The notes under the pieces are model-generated. The model made no database searches, had not been told where the DNA came from, and worked only from the letters and a program-made list of their open reading frames with translations. Shown here piece after piece: positions 1 to 9,000 of a DNA stretch of 64,000 nucleotides; within the stretch, counting starts at the first letter, position 1, and each line of letters opens with the position of its first letter. Location: NCBI RefSeq assembly GCF_004214895.1, contig NZ_CP035952.1, forward strand, positions 1,870,501 through 1,934,500, written 5' to 3'. This DNA is from Pseudomonas tructae. Lineage in GTDB: Bacteria > Pseudomonadota > Gammaproteobacteria > Pseudomonadales > Pseudomonadaceae. A program made the translations under genes and the position numbers.

Positions 1-501
1 CAGCACCCCAGTGAAGTGCAGCATGCCCTCAATACCGCCAAGCTGGTGGCGCTTGGCTTGCGCAATGCCCAGTTGTGCGTGGGCGAAGTGTTCGAGGACC
101 TGGCGCCGCTGCTGGAGCAACCGCAGTACCGCAGTGCCTTGCTGTTCCCCGGTGATCAGGCGCAGCCGCTGGTGGCCTATACCGATGACCGTGATGAGCG
201 GCCATGGCAATTGGTGGTGCCTGATGGCACCTGGCGCAAGGCGAGCAAGTTGCTGCATTTGAACCCGTTGTTGGGCGCATTGCCGCGAGTGACCCTGGCC
301 CAGGTGCTACCTTCGCGCTATCGCCTGCGCAAGGCGCCGCAGCCAGGAGCGCTGTCGACCCTGGAAGCGGTGGTGCAGGCGTTGAATGCGCTGGAGGCGC
401 CGCAGCACTTTGATGCGCTGTTAAAACCGTTCGAGGCGCTGATCGAGGGGCAGATCGCGGCGATGGGGCGTGAGACGTACGAGCGTAATCATTTGCGTTG
501 A
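1..501 (+). CDS. DTW-domain tRNA-uridine aminocarboxypropyltransferase (3' part)
   Basis: The reading frame is open from base 1 and stops at 499-501, so only the C-terminal ~166 residues are present and the start lies outside the window. The visible part has the DTW-family blocks: HPSE near the left edge, NTAKL, the loop DGTWRKA that carries the family's D-x-T-W signature, and YRLRKAP followed by STLEA. DTW proteins of the TapT/TuaA type transfer the 3-amino-3-carboxypropyl group of S-adenosylmethionine to a uridine of tRNA (acp3U) in the cytoplasm. It converges on the adhesin secretion operon, and a REP element separates them. The family call is firm; the exact tRNA position modified is not visible. 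Confidence 0.85.
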   Translation, partial: QHPSEVQHALNTAKLVALGLRNAQLCVGEVFEDLAPLLEQPQYRSALLFPGDQAQPLVAYTDDRDERPWQLVVPDGTWRKASKLLHLNPLLGALPRVTLAQVLPSRYRLRKAPQPGALSTLEAVVQALNALEAPQHFDALLKPFEALIEGQIAAMGRETYERNHLR

Positions 502-515
502 TTTTTACGACTGCA

Positions 516-594
516 GCGCGGGGCAAGCCCGCTCCCACAGCCTATTGCTGATCTCTGTGGGAGCGGCGGTGCGACGCCTCGACTTGCCCCGCGA
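516..594. repeat. REP element pair
   Basis: A good P. putida-type REP core (GCGGGGCAAGCCCGCTCCCAC) lies at 518-538. It is followed by an inverted, degenerate partner in which GTGGGAGCGG at 557-566 and CTTGCCCCGCG at 583-593 are separated by extra bases. The pair fills the gap between two convergent genes and could fold in RNA from either side. Confidence 0.75.
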
Positions 595-604
595 TGCGAA
601 CGCC

Positions 605-1960
605 TCAGCGTTCGCGCATGGCCTCGGTGCGCGCCTTGAGCACCGGCTTGAGCAGGTAGTCGAGCACGCTCTTGTGCCCGGTGATGATATCCACCGTGGC
701 GGTCATGCCCGGGATGATCAGCAGCGGCTTGTTGTCCCCGCCCAGGTGGTTTTTGTCCGTGCGCACCTGGATCAGATAGAAGGCGTTGCCCTTGTCGTCG
801 GTGACGGTGTCGGCGCTGATCAGTTCGAGCTTGGCCTTCAGCCCGCCGTAGATGGTGTAGTCATAGGCGCTGAACTTGACCATCGCCGATTGCCCGGGGT
901 GCAGGAAGGCGACATCCTGCGGACGCACCTTGGCCTCGATCAGCAGGTTGTCCTCCAGCGGCACAATCTCCAGCAGGTCGCTGCCGGGCTGGACCACGCC
1001 GCCGATGGTGTTGACCTTGAGCAGTTTGATGATCCCGTGCACCGGTGAAACCACCGTTGTGCGCGTCACCCGGTCATCGATGGCGATGCTCGAGGCGGTG
1101 ATTTTCGACAGATCGGTGCGCTTCTCGTTGAGCTCCTTGGCGGCCTCCGAACGGAAGCCCGCTTCGGCTTCTTCTATCTTGCTCTTGATCTCGGCCACTG
1201 CGGCCTCGGCCCGAGGGATCGCCAGGCTGGTGGCATTGAGCGAGCCCCGGGCCTCAACGGCGCTGCGCTTGAGGCGCAGGATCTCCACCGGTGAAATCGC
1301 CCCGGTGCCCACCAGCGGCGTGGACATGTTCAGCTCCTGCTGCAGCAGGGCCAGGGCCGAGCGGTACTGTTCGACTTTGGAGCGAAACTCGGCCAGCTCC
1401 TGGGTTTTCTGCCGCAGTTGTTCATTGAGGGTCTGCTTCTCGCTGGACAGGCGCCGTTGTCGCGACTGGTACAGTGACAGCTCGTCTTCGGCCACCTGTG
1501 GCGCCTTGCTGCGTACTTCTTCGGAGAGCTGGAACGGCCGGCCCTCGGCTTCGGCCGAGAGGCGTTCAACTTGTGCGGTGAGGGCAAAGCGGTCGGCCTC
1601 GCTCTCGCCCTTGTTGGAGAGGAAGCGAGTGTCGTCCAGGCGCAGCAGGGTATCGCCCTTGTTCACCATCTGCCCTTCGCGCACGAAAATCTCGGTGACG
1701 ATGCCGCCTTCAAGGTTCTGGATCACCTGGACCTTGCTCGACGGAATGGCCTTGCCTTCGCCCATGGTCACTTCATCGAGCACGGCGAGTTTGGCCCAGA
1801 GCAACGCCACCAGCAGCAAGGCGGCGGCAAGCCACACGGTAATGCGCGACAGGCGCGGAGAGTCCTGCAGGGTGGCACTGGCCACGTCGGGCATGAACTC
1901 GCGCTCGGCAGTCTTGCCGAAACTCTGGAAGTAACTGCGCAGGCCTTGGCTTACGGACAT
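605..1960 (-). CDS. HlyD-family type I secretion periplasmic adaptor (LapC/MapC-like)
   Basis: A protein of 451 residues: a short cytoplasmic N-terminus, one membrane segment at about 40-60, a first lipoyl half (the region ending NLEGGIVTEI), a long coiled coil at about 130-290 rich in Glu, Arg and Leu, and a C-terminal beta domain (VSPVHGIIKLL, then LEIVPLEDNLLIEAKVRPQD) typical of HlyD/LapC adaptors. It should bridge the inner-membrane ABC exporter and the outer-membrane TolC-like channel. The ATG at 1960 lies 12 bases after the ABC gene stop and follows a G-rich ribosome-binding site, so it is the last gene of a three-gene operon. A small inverted repeat (596-615) overlaps its stop codon. 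Confidence 0.92.
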   Translation of the reverse strand: MSVSQGLRSYFQSFGKTAEREFMPDVASATLQDSPRLSRITVWLAAALLLVALLWAKLAVLDEVTMGEGKAIPSSKVQVIQNLEGGIVTEIFVREGQMVNKGDTLLRLDDTRFLSNKGESEADRFALTAQVERLSAEAEGRPFQLSEEVRSKAPQVAEDELSLYQSRQRRLSSEKQTLNEQLRQKTQELAEFRSKVEQYRSALALLQQELNMSTPLVGTGAISPVEILRLKRSAVEARGSLNATSLAIPRAEAAVAEIKSKIEEAEAGFRSEAAKELNEKRTDLSKITASSIAIDDRVTRTTVVSPVHGIIKLLKVNTIGGVVQPGSDLLEIVPLEDNLLIEAKVRPQDVAFLHPGQSAMVKFSAYDYTIYGGLKAKLELISADTVTDDKGNAFYLIQVRTDKNHLGGDNKPLLIIPGMTATVDIITGHKSVLDYLLKPVLKARTEAMRER

Positions 1961-1972
1961 GGATGGACCCCC

Positions 1973-4129
1973 CTAGAGCGCCGCGCCGACGCGGCCTTTG
2001 CGCAGTGCATCGATGACCGCATCCTTCGGCCCGTCGGCAACGATCTTGCCGTTGTCCAGAACCAGCAGCCGGTCGACCAGGCTGAGCATCGAGGTGCGGT
2101 GGGTGACCAGCAACAGGGTCTTGCCCTGGATCCAGCCGTGCAGGCGTTGGCGCAGCTGGTCTTCGCTGCTGTTGTCCATATGGCTGGTGGGTTCGTCGAG
2201 GATCATGATCGGCGGTTCGAGGAGCATGGCCCGAGCCAGCAGCACGGCCTGACGCTGACCGCCGGAAAGCAGCTGGCCGCGCTCGCCCACCGGCCGGTCA
2301 AAGCCTTGCGGGTGCTGCCGGGCCAGCTCGCTGACGCCTGTCAGTTCGGCGACTTCAAGCATGCGTGCGTCGCTGACATAGCGTGCGCCCAGGGTCAGGT
2401 TGTCGCGCAGGCTGCCGGCCAGTAGCGGCAAGTCGTGAGCGACGTAGCCCAATTGATGGCGCAGGTCGGCGATGTCGAGCTGGCGCAGGTCGAGGTTGTC
2501 GAGCAGGATCTGCCCTTCGTCCGGGCTATAGAAGCCCATCAGCAGGCGCGCCAGGGTGCTCTTGCCCGAGCCGCTGCGGCCGATGATGCCGATGCGTTCG
2601 CCCGGCTTGACGCTGAAACTGATGTCGTTGAGGGCCGAGGCGTTTTGCCCCTGGTAGCGAAAGCTGACGTGGCTGACGTCCAGGGCGCCCTGCAGCTGGG
2701 TGCGCTCCAGTGGTTGCTGGCCGGCCTGGCGCTCTTGCGGCAGGGCCATCAGGGCGTCGGTGCTGCGCATGGTCAGCTGTGCTTGCTGGTAGCGGGTGAT
2801 CAGCCCGGCGATTTGCCCGAGCGGCGCCAACACCCGGCTGCCAAGCATGTAGCTGGCGACCAGGGCGCCGACACTGAGGTTGCCGGCAATGATGCTGTAG
2901 ACCCCGGCGACGATGGTGGCCATGCCGCAGAACTGCTGGATGAACAGGGTGCCATTGGTGGCCACGGCCGAGAGGTTGCGGGCATGGGCGTCGAGACGGG
3001 TGAGGGCGCCGTGGGTGCTTTCCCACTGGTACTGGCGCTCGCTTTCAGCACTGCAAGCCTTGAGGGTTTCCAGGCCGCCGAGGGTTTCGATCAACAGCGC
3101 CTGGCGTACCGCGCCCAGGGCCAGGCTTCTTTGCACGGTGTCGCGCAGGCGTATCTGGATGATCAAGGCAAAGATGATGGTCAGGGGAAAGGCGATCAGT
3201 GGAATGATCACCAGCCAGCCGCCGAGCAGGCCGATGACTGCCAGCATCAGCACCACAAAGGGCAAGTCGATGACGCTGGTCAGCGTCACGGCGGTGAGGA
3301 ATTCGCGCAGCCCCTGGAAGTCATGGATGCTCTGGGCGAAGCCGCCGACGGTGGCGGGGCGGGCTTTCATTGACATGCCGGTGATGCGTTCAAACAAGGT
3401 GGCGGACAGAATCAGGTCGGTCTTTTTTCCGGCCTGGTCGAGCAGGTGGGCGCGGACCACGCGCAGGGTCAACTCGAAAAAAGTGCCAACCAGCAGGCCG
3501 GCGCTCAGCACCCACAGGGTCGAAGTGGCCTGGTTGGGCACCACGCGGTCGTAGGTCTGCATAACGAACAAGGGCACCATCAGCCCCAGCAGGTTGATCA
3601 GCAGGCTGGCGAGAATGGCGTCGCTGTACAGCCAGCGAGAGAGTTTCAGGGTATCGCGGAACCAGGCGTTGACCCGCGGCATCAGGGGCGCGCGCAGGTC
3701 TTCGAGTTCGTGACGGGGGCGGGCGAACAGCGCTTCACCGGCGTAGGCATCGAGCAATTCTTCGCGGCTGACCCACTGTTCACCGCCTTCGGCTTCACAC
3801 GGCAGGATCAGCGCCCGGCCGTCGTCACCCCAGCGGCGCAACACTGCGCAGCGCCCGTCCTTGAACAGCAACAGCACGGGCAGGTTGAGCGTCGAGAGCG
3901 CGCCCAGTTCACGCCGCAGTACCCGCGCCTGCAAACCGGCCCGGGCTGCTGCCCGGGGCAGCAGCTCAAGGCTCAGGCGTTGGTTGGGCAGGGGCAGGCC
4001 GGCACTCAGGCCGGCGCGGCTGACCGTGCAACCGTGCAGCTTGCAGAGGATCAGCAAACCATCGAGTAACGGGTCATCGAAACTCTGGCGCGGATCGGCC
4101 GCCGAGCTCGCAGGTTGCATGCTGGTCAC
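1973..4129 (-). CDS. type I secretion ABC transporter with degenerate C39 domain (LapB/MapB-like)
   Basis: A protein of 718 residues. Residues ~20-150 align with a C39 peptidase-like domain, but I see no catalytic Cys before the LHG that matches the family's YHG. It is therefore probably a non-cleaving C39-like domain that binds substrate. Six membrane helices span about 165-430. The ATPase follows, with Walker A GRSGSGKST at 517-525, signature LSGGQ and Walker B ending ILDEPTS. This arrangement is standard for LapB-type exporters of giant RTX adhesins. I prefer the GTG start at 4129 because AGGAG lies at suitable distance; an in-frame ATG exists at 4120. The gap to the upstream TolC gene is 30 bases, which indicates co-transcription. 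Confidence 0.93.
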   Translation of the reverse strand: MTSMQPASSAADPRQSFDDPLLDGLLILCKLHGCTVSRAGLSAGLPLPNQRLSLELLPRAAARAGLQARVLRRELGALSTLNLPVLLLFKDGRCAVLRRWGDDGRALILPCEAEGGEQWVSREELLDAYAGEALFARPRHELEDLRAPLMPRVNAWFRDTLKLSRWLYSDAILASLLINLLGLMVPLFVMQTYDRVVPNQATSTLWVLSAGLLVGTFFELTLRVVRAHLLDQAGKKTDLILSATLFERITGMSMKARPATVGGFAQSIHDFQGLREFLTAVTLTSVIDLPFVVLMLAVIGLLGGWLVIIPLIAFPLTIIFALIIQIRLRDTVQRSLALGAVRQALLIETLGGLETLKACSAESERQYQWESTHGALTRLDAHARNLSAVATNGTLFIQQFCGMATIVAGVYSIIAGNLSVGALVASYMLGSRVLAPLGQIAGLITRYQQAQLTMRSTDALMALPQERQAGQQPLERTQLQGALDVSHVSFRYQGQNASALNDISFSVKPGERIGIIGRSGSGKSTLARLLMGFYSPDEGQILLDNLDLRQLDIADLRHQLGYVAHDLPLLAGSLRDNLTLGARYVSDARMLEVAELTGVSELARQHPQGFDRPVGERGQLLSGGQRQAVLLARAMLLEPPIMILDEPTSHMDNSSEDQLRQRLHGWIQGKTLLLVTHRTSMLSLVDRLLVLDNGKIVADGPKDAVIDALRKGRVGAAL

Positions 4130-4159
4130 AGTCGCCTACTCCTGCAGCGGGGAAGGGGG

Positions 4160-5533
4160 TTAGCGCATATCGGGCAAACGCGCCTCGCTCTTCACTTCGC
4201 TCTTGGCGATCGCCTCCGGCGGCAGCGAGATGCGCTGCTTGCTCAGTAGTTCACCCATGTTGGCCAGGACCCGGTACATGGAGAACTCTTCGGTGTAGCG
4301 CACCTCGGTGTAGCGGCGATTGGCGTTGTACAGCTCGTTCTCACTGTCGAGCAGGTCGAGCAGGGTCCGCTGGCCAAGGCCGAACTGATCCTGGTAGGCC
4401 GCACGTACGCGGGTGGTGGTCTCGGCGTACTCGCGTGCTGCTGGCAATTGCACGCGGGCGTTGTTCATGGCGTTCCACGACAAGGCCAGGTTCTCGTTGA
4501 GGGTGCGCAGGGCGTTGTTGCGGATGTCCATGGCCTGGTTGATCTTGTGCGCATCGGACTGCAGGCGGGCCTTGTCGCTGCCGCCGCGGAACAGGTTGTA
4601 GCTGAGCTCGACGCCAGCTTGCCAGTCGTTGTTGTCGTGGCCAACCTGGCCTGCGGTGTTGTTGTTGGCACCGGTGGCCAGCACAGCATCCAGGCGTGGG
4701 TAGAACGGCGACTTGGCCACTTCGTATTGCTGCTCGGCGGCATTGACGTCGGCCTGGGCCGATTTCAGATAGGGGTTGTTGTCGAGCATGCCCTGGCGCG
4801 CAGCGCCCAGGTCGCCGGGCACCTCACCCTTGATGGTGGTCGGGGTTTCCAGCTCATCGGCCGGGCGGCCAACGACGCTGTAGAAGTTGGCCTCGGCATC
4901 GGCCAGGTCGACTTCGGCGGTGTACAGGTTGTTTTCCGCCAGGGCGCGACGGGCAGTCGACTGATCACGGTCGGCGTTGCTGCCAACCCCGCGCTCGCTG
5001 CGCAGGCCGATCTGGTCGTTGACCCGCAGGTGCGCTTGCAGGTTGTTCTTGGCCAGGGTTACCAGTTCACGACGCTTGAGTACCTCAAGGTAAACCTCGA
5101 CAGTGCGCAGGGCGATGGACTCGGCGGTGGCCTGGGTGTAGTAGGCCCGGGAGTTGACCACGGCCTCGGTGCGCCCGACTTCGTTGGGGGTATTGAAACC
5201 ATCGAAGAGCATCTGCCGCAGGCGCAGGTCGGATTGGGTGTAGCTCAGCGTCTCTTTATTATGGTTACGGCTGCCGTCGGCGTTGAAGCCACGGGTATTG
5301 GTGTTGTCAGAGCGTTGCCGGCCGTATCCGGCTACCAGGTCGACGGTTGGGAAGTAGCCCCCTCTGGCGAACTTCACGTCTTCATCGGCAGACAACCGGC
5401 TGTTTCTGCTGGCATTGATTTCCGGGTGTTGATCCACGGCGCTTTGCACAGCCTCATTAAGTGACATCGCCTGGGCATGGGTACATGCCATGGCCAACAG
5501 AATTGCGCTGGTGATGGGGGTCAAAACGCGCAT
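4160..5533 (-). CDS. lapE: TolC-family outer membrane channel of type I secretion (LapE-like)
   Basis: A protein of 457 residues with a signal peptide ending near residue 22 (THAQA) and two related coiled-coil halves as in TolC/AggA 'agglutination' proteins. Starting at the ATG at 5533 gives a clean signal peptide, and AGGGAGA precedes it; the frame stays open upstream to 5578 but that extension lacks support. It is the first gene of the export operon and divergent from the giant adhesin. As I recall, P. putida keeps its lapE gene close to recQ at a site away from lapABC, which fits this location. The same channel could then serve more than one adhesin. The family is certain; the symbol rests on synteny. 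Confidence 0.9.
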   Translation of the reverse strand: MRVLTPITSAILLAMACTHAQAMSLNEAVQSAVDQHPEINASRNSRLSADEDVKFARGGYFPTVDLVAGYGRQRSDNTNTRGFNADGSRNHNKETLSYTQSDLRLRQMLFDGFNTPNEVGRTEAVVNSRAYYTQATAESIALRTVEVYLEVLKRRELVTLAKNNLQAHLRVNDQIGLRSERGVGSNADRDQSTARRALAENNLYTAEVDLADAEANFYSVVGRPADELETPTTIKGEVPGDLGAARQGMLDNNPYLKSAQADVNAAEQQYEVAKSPFYPRLDAVLATGANNNTAGQVGHDNNDWQAGVELSYNLFRGGSDKARLQSDAHKINQAMDIRNNALRTLNENLALSWNAMNNARVQLPAAREYAETTTRVRAAYQDQFGLGQRTLLDLLDSENELYNANRRYTEVRYTEEFSMYRVLANMGELLSKQRISLPPEAIAKSEVKSEARLPDMR

Positions 5534-6053
5534 GGGGTACTTCTCCCTGAATTCTAATAATGGTCCTGCGATCGTCAAAAAAGTGACGAAAACTTGAGTG
5601 CAAACCGTATCAGGCTTGTAACAACAGAGCTAAGAACATTTACGCGCGCAGCTAAGAAGATTTTCTCATAAGGCTTATGCGAAAAAAAACTTATGCGGTC
5701 TAAGAAATCCGCGACATTGTTCATATCAGGCGGCCCATGGAATCAGCGCTAGGGTGCATTTTTTCGGGCGTCAGAGAAAGTTCCCGTGTTTTTGCAGCAT
5801 AGGGCATGGATGTAGCGGAGGGGATGGAGGCGGGGCGAAGTTTGGCGACAAAATTTTGGCACTGTCGCTTGACCACTTCGCTCAATCACTTTCACCGCAG
5901 CACTGACTGGCGAAGCCTTTGATTTCATTGAAGTCATAGCGTCAGACCAGGCTGTTTCAGCGCCGGCCTGCGGGTACTCCCGCCGGGGTGGCCACGCGAA
6001 AGTTCAGCGCACGTTTGCTGCAATCAACCGATTTGCAGTGGAGGAGTGCGCTC
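5534..6053. promoter_or_regulatory. divergent control region of adhesin and its exporter
   Basis: This 520-base gap separates the secretion operon from the adhesin gene. It has an AT-rich core (about 5590-5710). A 14-base direct repeat, AGCTAAGAA(C/G)ATTT, occurs at 5628-5641 and 5650-5663, exactly 22 bases apart (two helical turns). A third CTAAGAA is at 5700-5706, and CTTATGCG occurs twice between 5674 and 5697. A GC-rich hairpin lies at about 5963-5987 in the probable adhesin leader. I cannot assign -10/-35 elements with confidence. The repeats look like operator material, but the binding protein is unknown. Confidence 0.45.
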
Positions 6054-9000
6054 ATGGCTAAGTTAATCGGGATCGTCAGCAAGGTGGTGGGTGAAGTCTT
6101 CGCTGTGGGCAGCGATGGCAGCCGCCGACCCCTGGTCGAAGGCGATCGGCTATATGCCGGCGAGCAACTGGATACCGGCGTTGCCGGCGCTGTCGCCGTC
6201 CACCTGCAAAACGGTGCCGAACTTACCCTCGGCCGCGGCAGTAACCTGACCCTGACCCCGGAGTTGCTGGCCAACCAGGCCGCTCATGTCGATACACCTG
6301 AGTCGTTGACCCCAAGCCAGGCGCAGTTGAGCGACGTGGAAAAACTCCAGCAAGCCATCGCAGCTGGTGCCGACCCGACCCAGGACGCCGATCCGACGGC
6401 GGCCGGGCCCGCCTCTGGCGGTGCGCCCGGGGCACTGGGTGGCGGCCATAGCTTTGTGATTCTCGACGAGGTGGCAGGGCGCGTTGATCCTGTGATCGGT
6501 TTCCCTACGGCAGGCTTCAACGGTTTTCCCGAGTTGCGCGAGCTGGACGTTGGCCTGATCAACAACAACGACGACCTGCCGCCAGTTGCCGTGGACAATC
6601 CGGTCAGCATTGAAGGGCTTGGTGTCGAGGGTGGCGAGCTGTCGCTGAGCGAAGCCAATCTGCCCCAGGGCTCGGCCAGCAATCCTGCGGCCCTGACTCA
6701 GGTTGGCAGCTTCAGCGTGCTGGCCCCTGATGGTGTATTCAATCTCAATGTGGGTGGCATCAATGTGGTAACAGCCGGCACAGTGACCGGTGTTGGTCAA
6801 TCGGTCACCACGAGCCTGGGCAATGTGCTGACCATCACCGGTTACGATGCTGCCAGCGGCGTGGTCAGCTATAGCTACACCTTGAGCGGTGCCGAGAACC
6901 ACCCCAATGGTGCTGGCGGCAATGGGCTGGGTGAGAGTATCAGTGTTCAGGTCAGTGACACGGATGGCGATGTCGCCAGTGGTTCGCTGGATATCAATGT
7001 CATCGACGATGTACCGCAAGCAGTGGCCGACACCAATGCGGTGACCGCTACCGAGAACCAGCTGACCCTCACCGGCAACGTGTTGAGCAATGACGTGCAA
7101 GGCGCCGACCGCGTCCCCAGCGGGCCGATTACTGCCGGTACCTTTGTCGGAACCTACGGCACTCTGGTACTGGCGGCCGACGGTTCCTACACCTATACGC
7201 TCAATACAGCCGATCCGGACTTTATCAATCTGCAGGGTGGCGGTAACGGGGTCGAGACTTTTACCTACACCCTGACCGACGCCGATGGCGATGCATCCAG
7301 TGCCAATCTGGTGCTCAACGTTACCAACCTGAATGATCAGGTGGAACTCAACGGGCTCTCCATCAACGGTGGTGAGTTGGTGCTGTCCGAGAAGAACCTG
7401 GCGACTGGCAGCAGCCCTGACGCAGCGGCGCTGACCCAGAGCGGCACTTTTAGCGTGACCGCCGCCGATGGCCTGCAGTCGCTGACCGTGGGCGGCATCA
7501 ATGTGATCAGCGGCGGGGTAGCCAATAGCTTCCCGCAGTCGCTTACCACAGCGCTGGGCAACACTCTGACGATCAACGGATACAACCCGGCCACGGGCGA
7601 GGTCAGCTACAGCTACACCCTGAACGGCAATGATGCGCATGCCACCGCCAATGGCAGCAACAGCCTTGGCGAGAGTTTCAATGTGGTGGCCACCGACACC
7701 GATGGCAGCAGCGCGAGCATGAGCATCGATGTGTCTATTGTCGATGACGTGCCGACCGCAGTGGGCGACAGCAACGCCGTTACCGCTACCGAGAACCAGC
7801 TGACCCTGACCGGCAATGTGTTGAGCAACGACGTGCAAGGCGCCGATCGCGTCGCGAGCGGTCCGATCACTGCTGGCACCTTCACCGGCACCTACGGCAC
7901 CCTGGTACTGGCGGCCGACGGTTCCTACACCTATACGCTCAACACTGCCGATCCGGACTTCTTCAACCTGCACGGTGGCGGTAACGGGGTCGAGACCTTT
8001 ACCTACACCCTGACCGATGCTGATGGCGATGTGTCTACCGCCAACCTGGTACTCAACGTCAGCAACCTCAATGACCCGGTGACCCTCAATGGCCTGAACG
8101 TTGAAGGCGGCGAGCTCACCGTGTTCGAGAAGAACCTCGGCGACGGCAGCAGCCCGGACACCCCGGCGCTGACCCAGACGGGCAGCTTTACCGTCACGGC
8201 GCTTGATGGCGTACAGACCCTGAGCGTTGGCGGTATCAACGTGGTCAGTGGCGGTGTGGCCAGTGGCTTGCCGCAATCTGTGACCACGGCCCTGGGCAAC
8301 ACCCTGACCATCACCGGTTACAACGCCGCCACTGGTGTGGTGACCTATAGCTACACCCTGCTCGACAACGAAGCCCACGCCACCGCCAATGGCACCAACA
8401 GCCTGGGCGAAAGCTTCACGGTCAGCGTGACCGATACCGATGGCAGCACCGCCAGCGGCTCGCTGGATGTGAACATCGTTGACGATGTACCGACCGCTGC
8501 GGGTGATACCAACGCCGTTACCGCTACCGAGAACCAGCTGACCCTGACCGGCAATGTGTTGAGCAACGACGTGCAAGGCGCCGACCGCGTCGCGAGCGGG
8601 CCGATCACTGCTGGCACCTTCACCGGCACCTACGGCACCCTGGTACTGGCGGCCGACGGTTCCTACACCTATACGCTCAACACTGCCGATCCGGACTTCT
8701 TCAATCTGCACGGTGGCGGTAACGGGGTCGAGACCTTTACCTACACCCTGACCGATGCCGATGGCGATGTGTCTACCGCCAACCTGGTGCTCAACGTCAG
8801 CAACCTCAATGACCCGGTGACCCTCAATGGCCTGAACGTTGAAGGCGGCGAGCTCACCGTGTTCGAGAAGAACCTCGGCGACGGCAGTAGCCCGGACACC
8901 CCGGCGCTGACCCAGACGGGCAGCTTTACCGTCACGGCGCTTGATGGCGTACAGACCCTGACCGTTGGCGGTATCAACGTGGTCAGTGGCGGTGTGGCCA

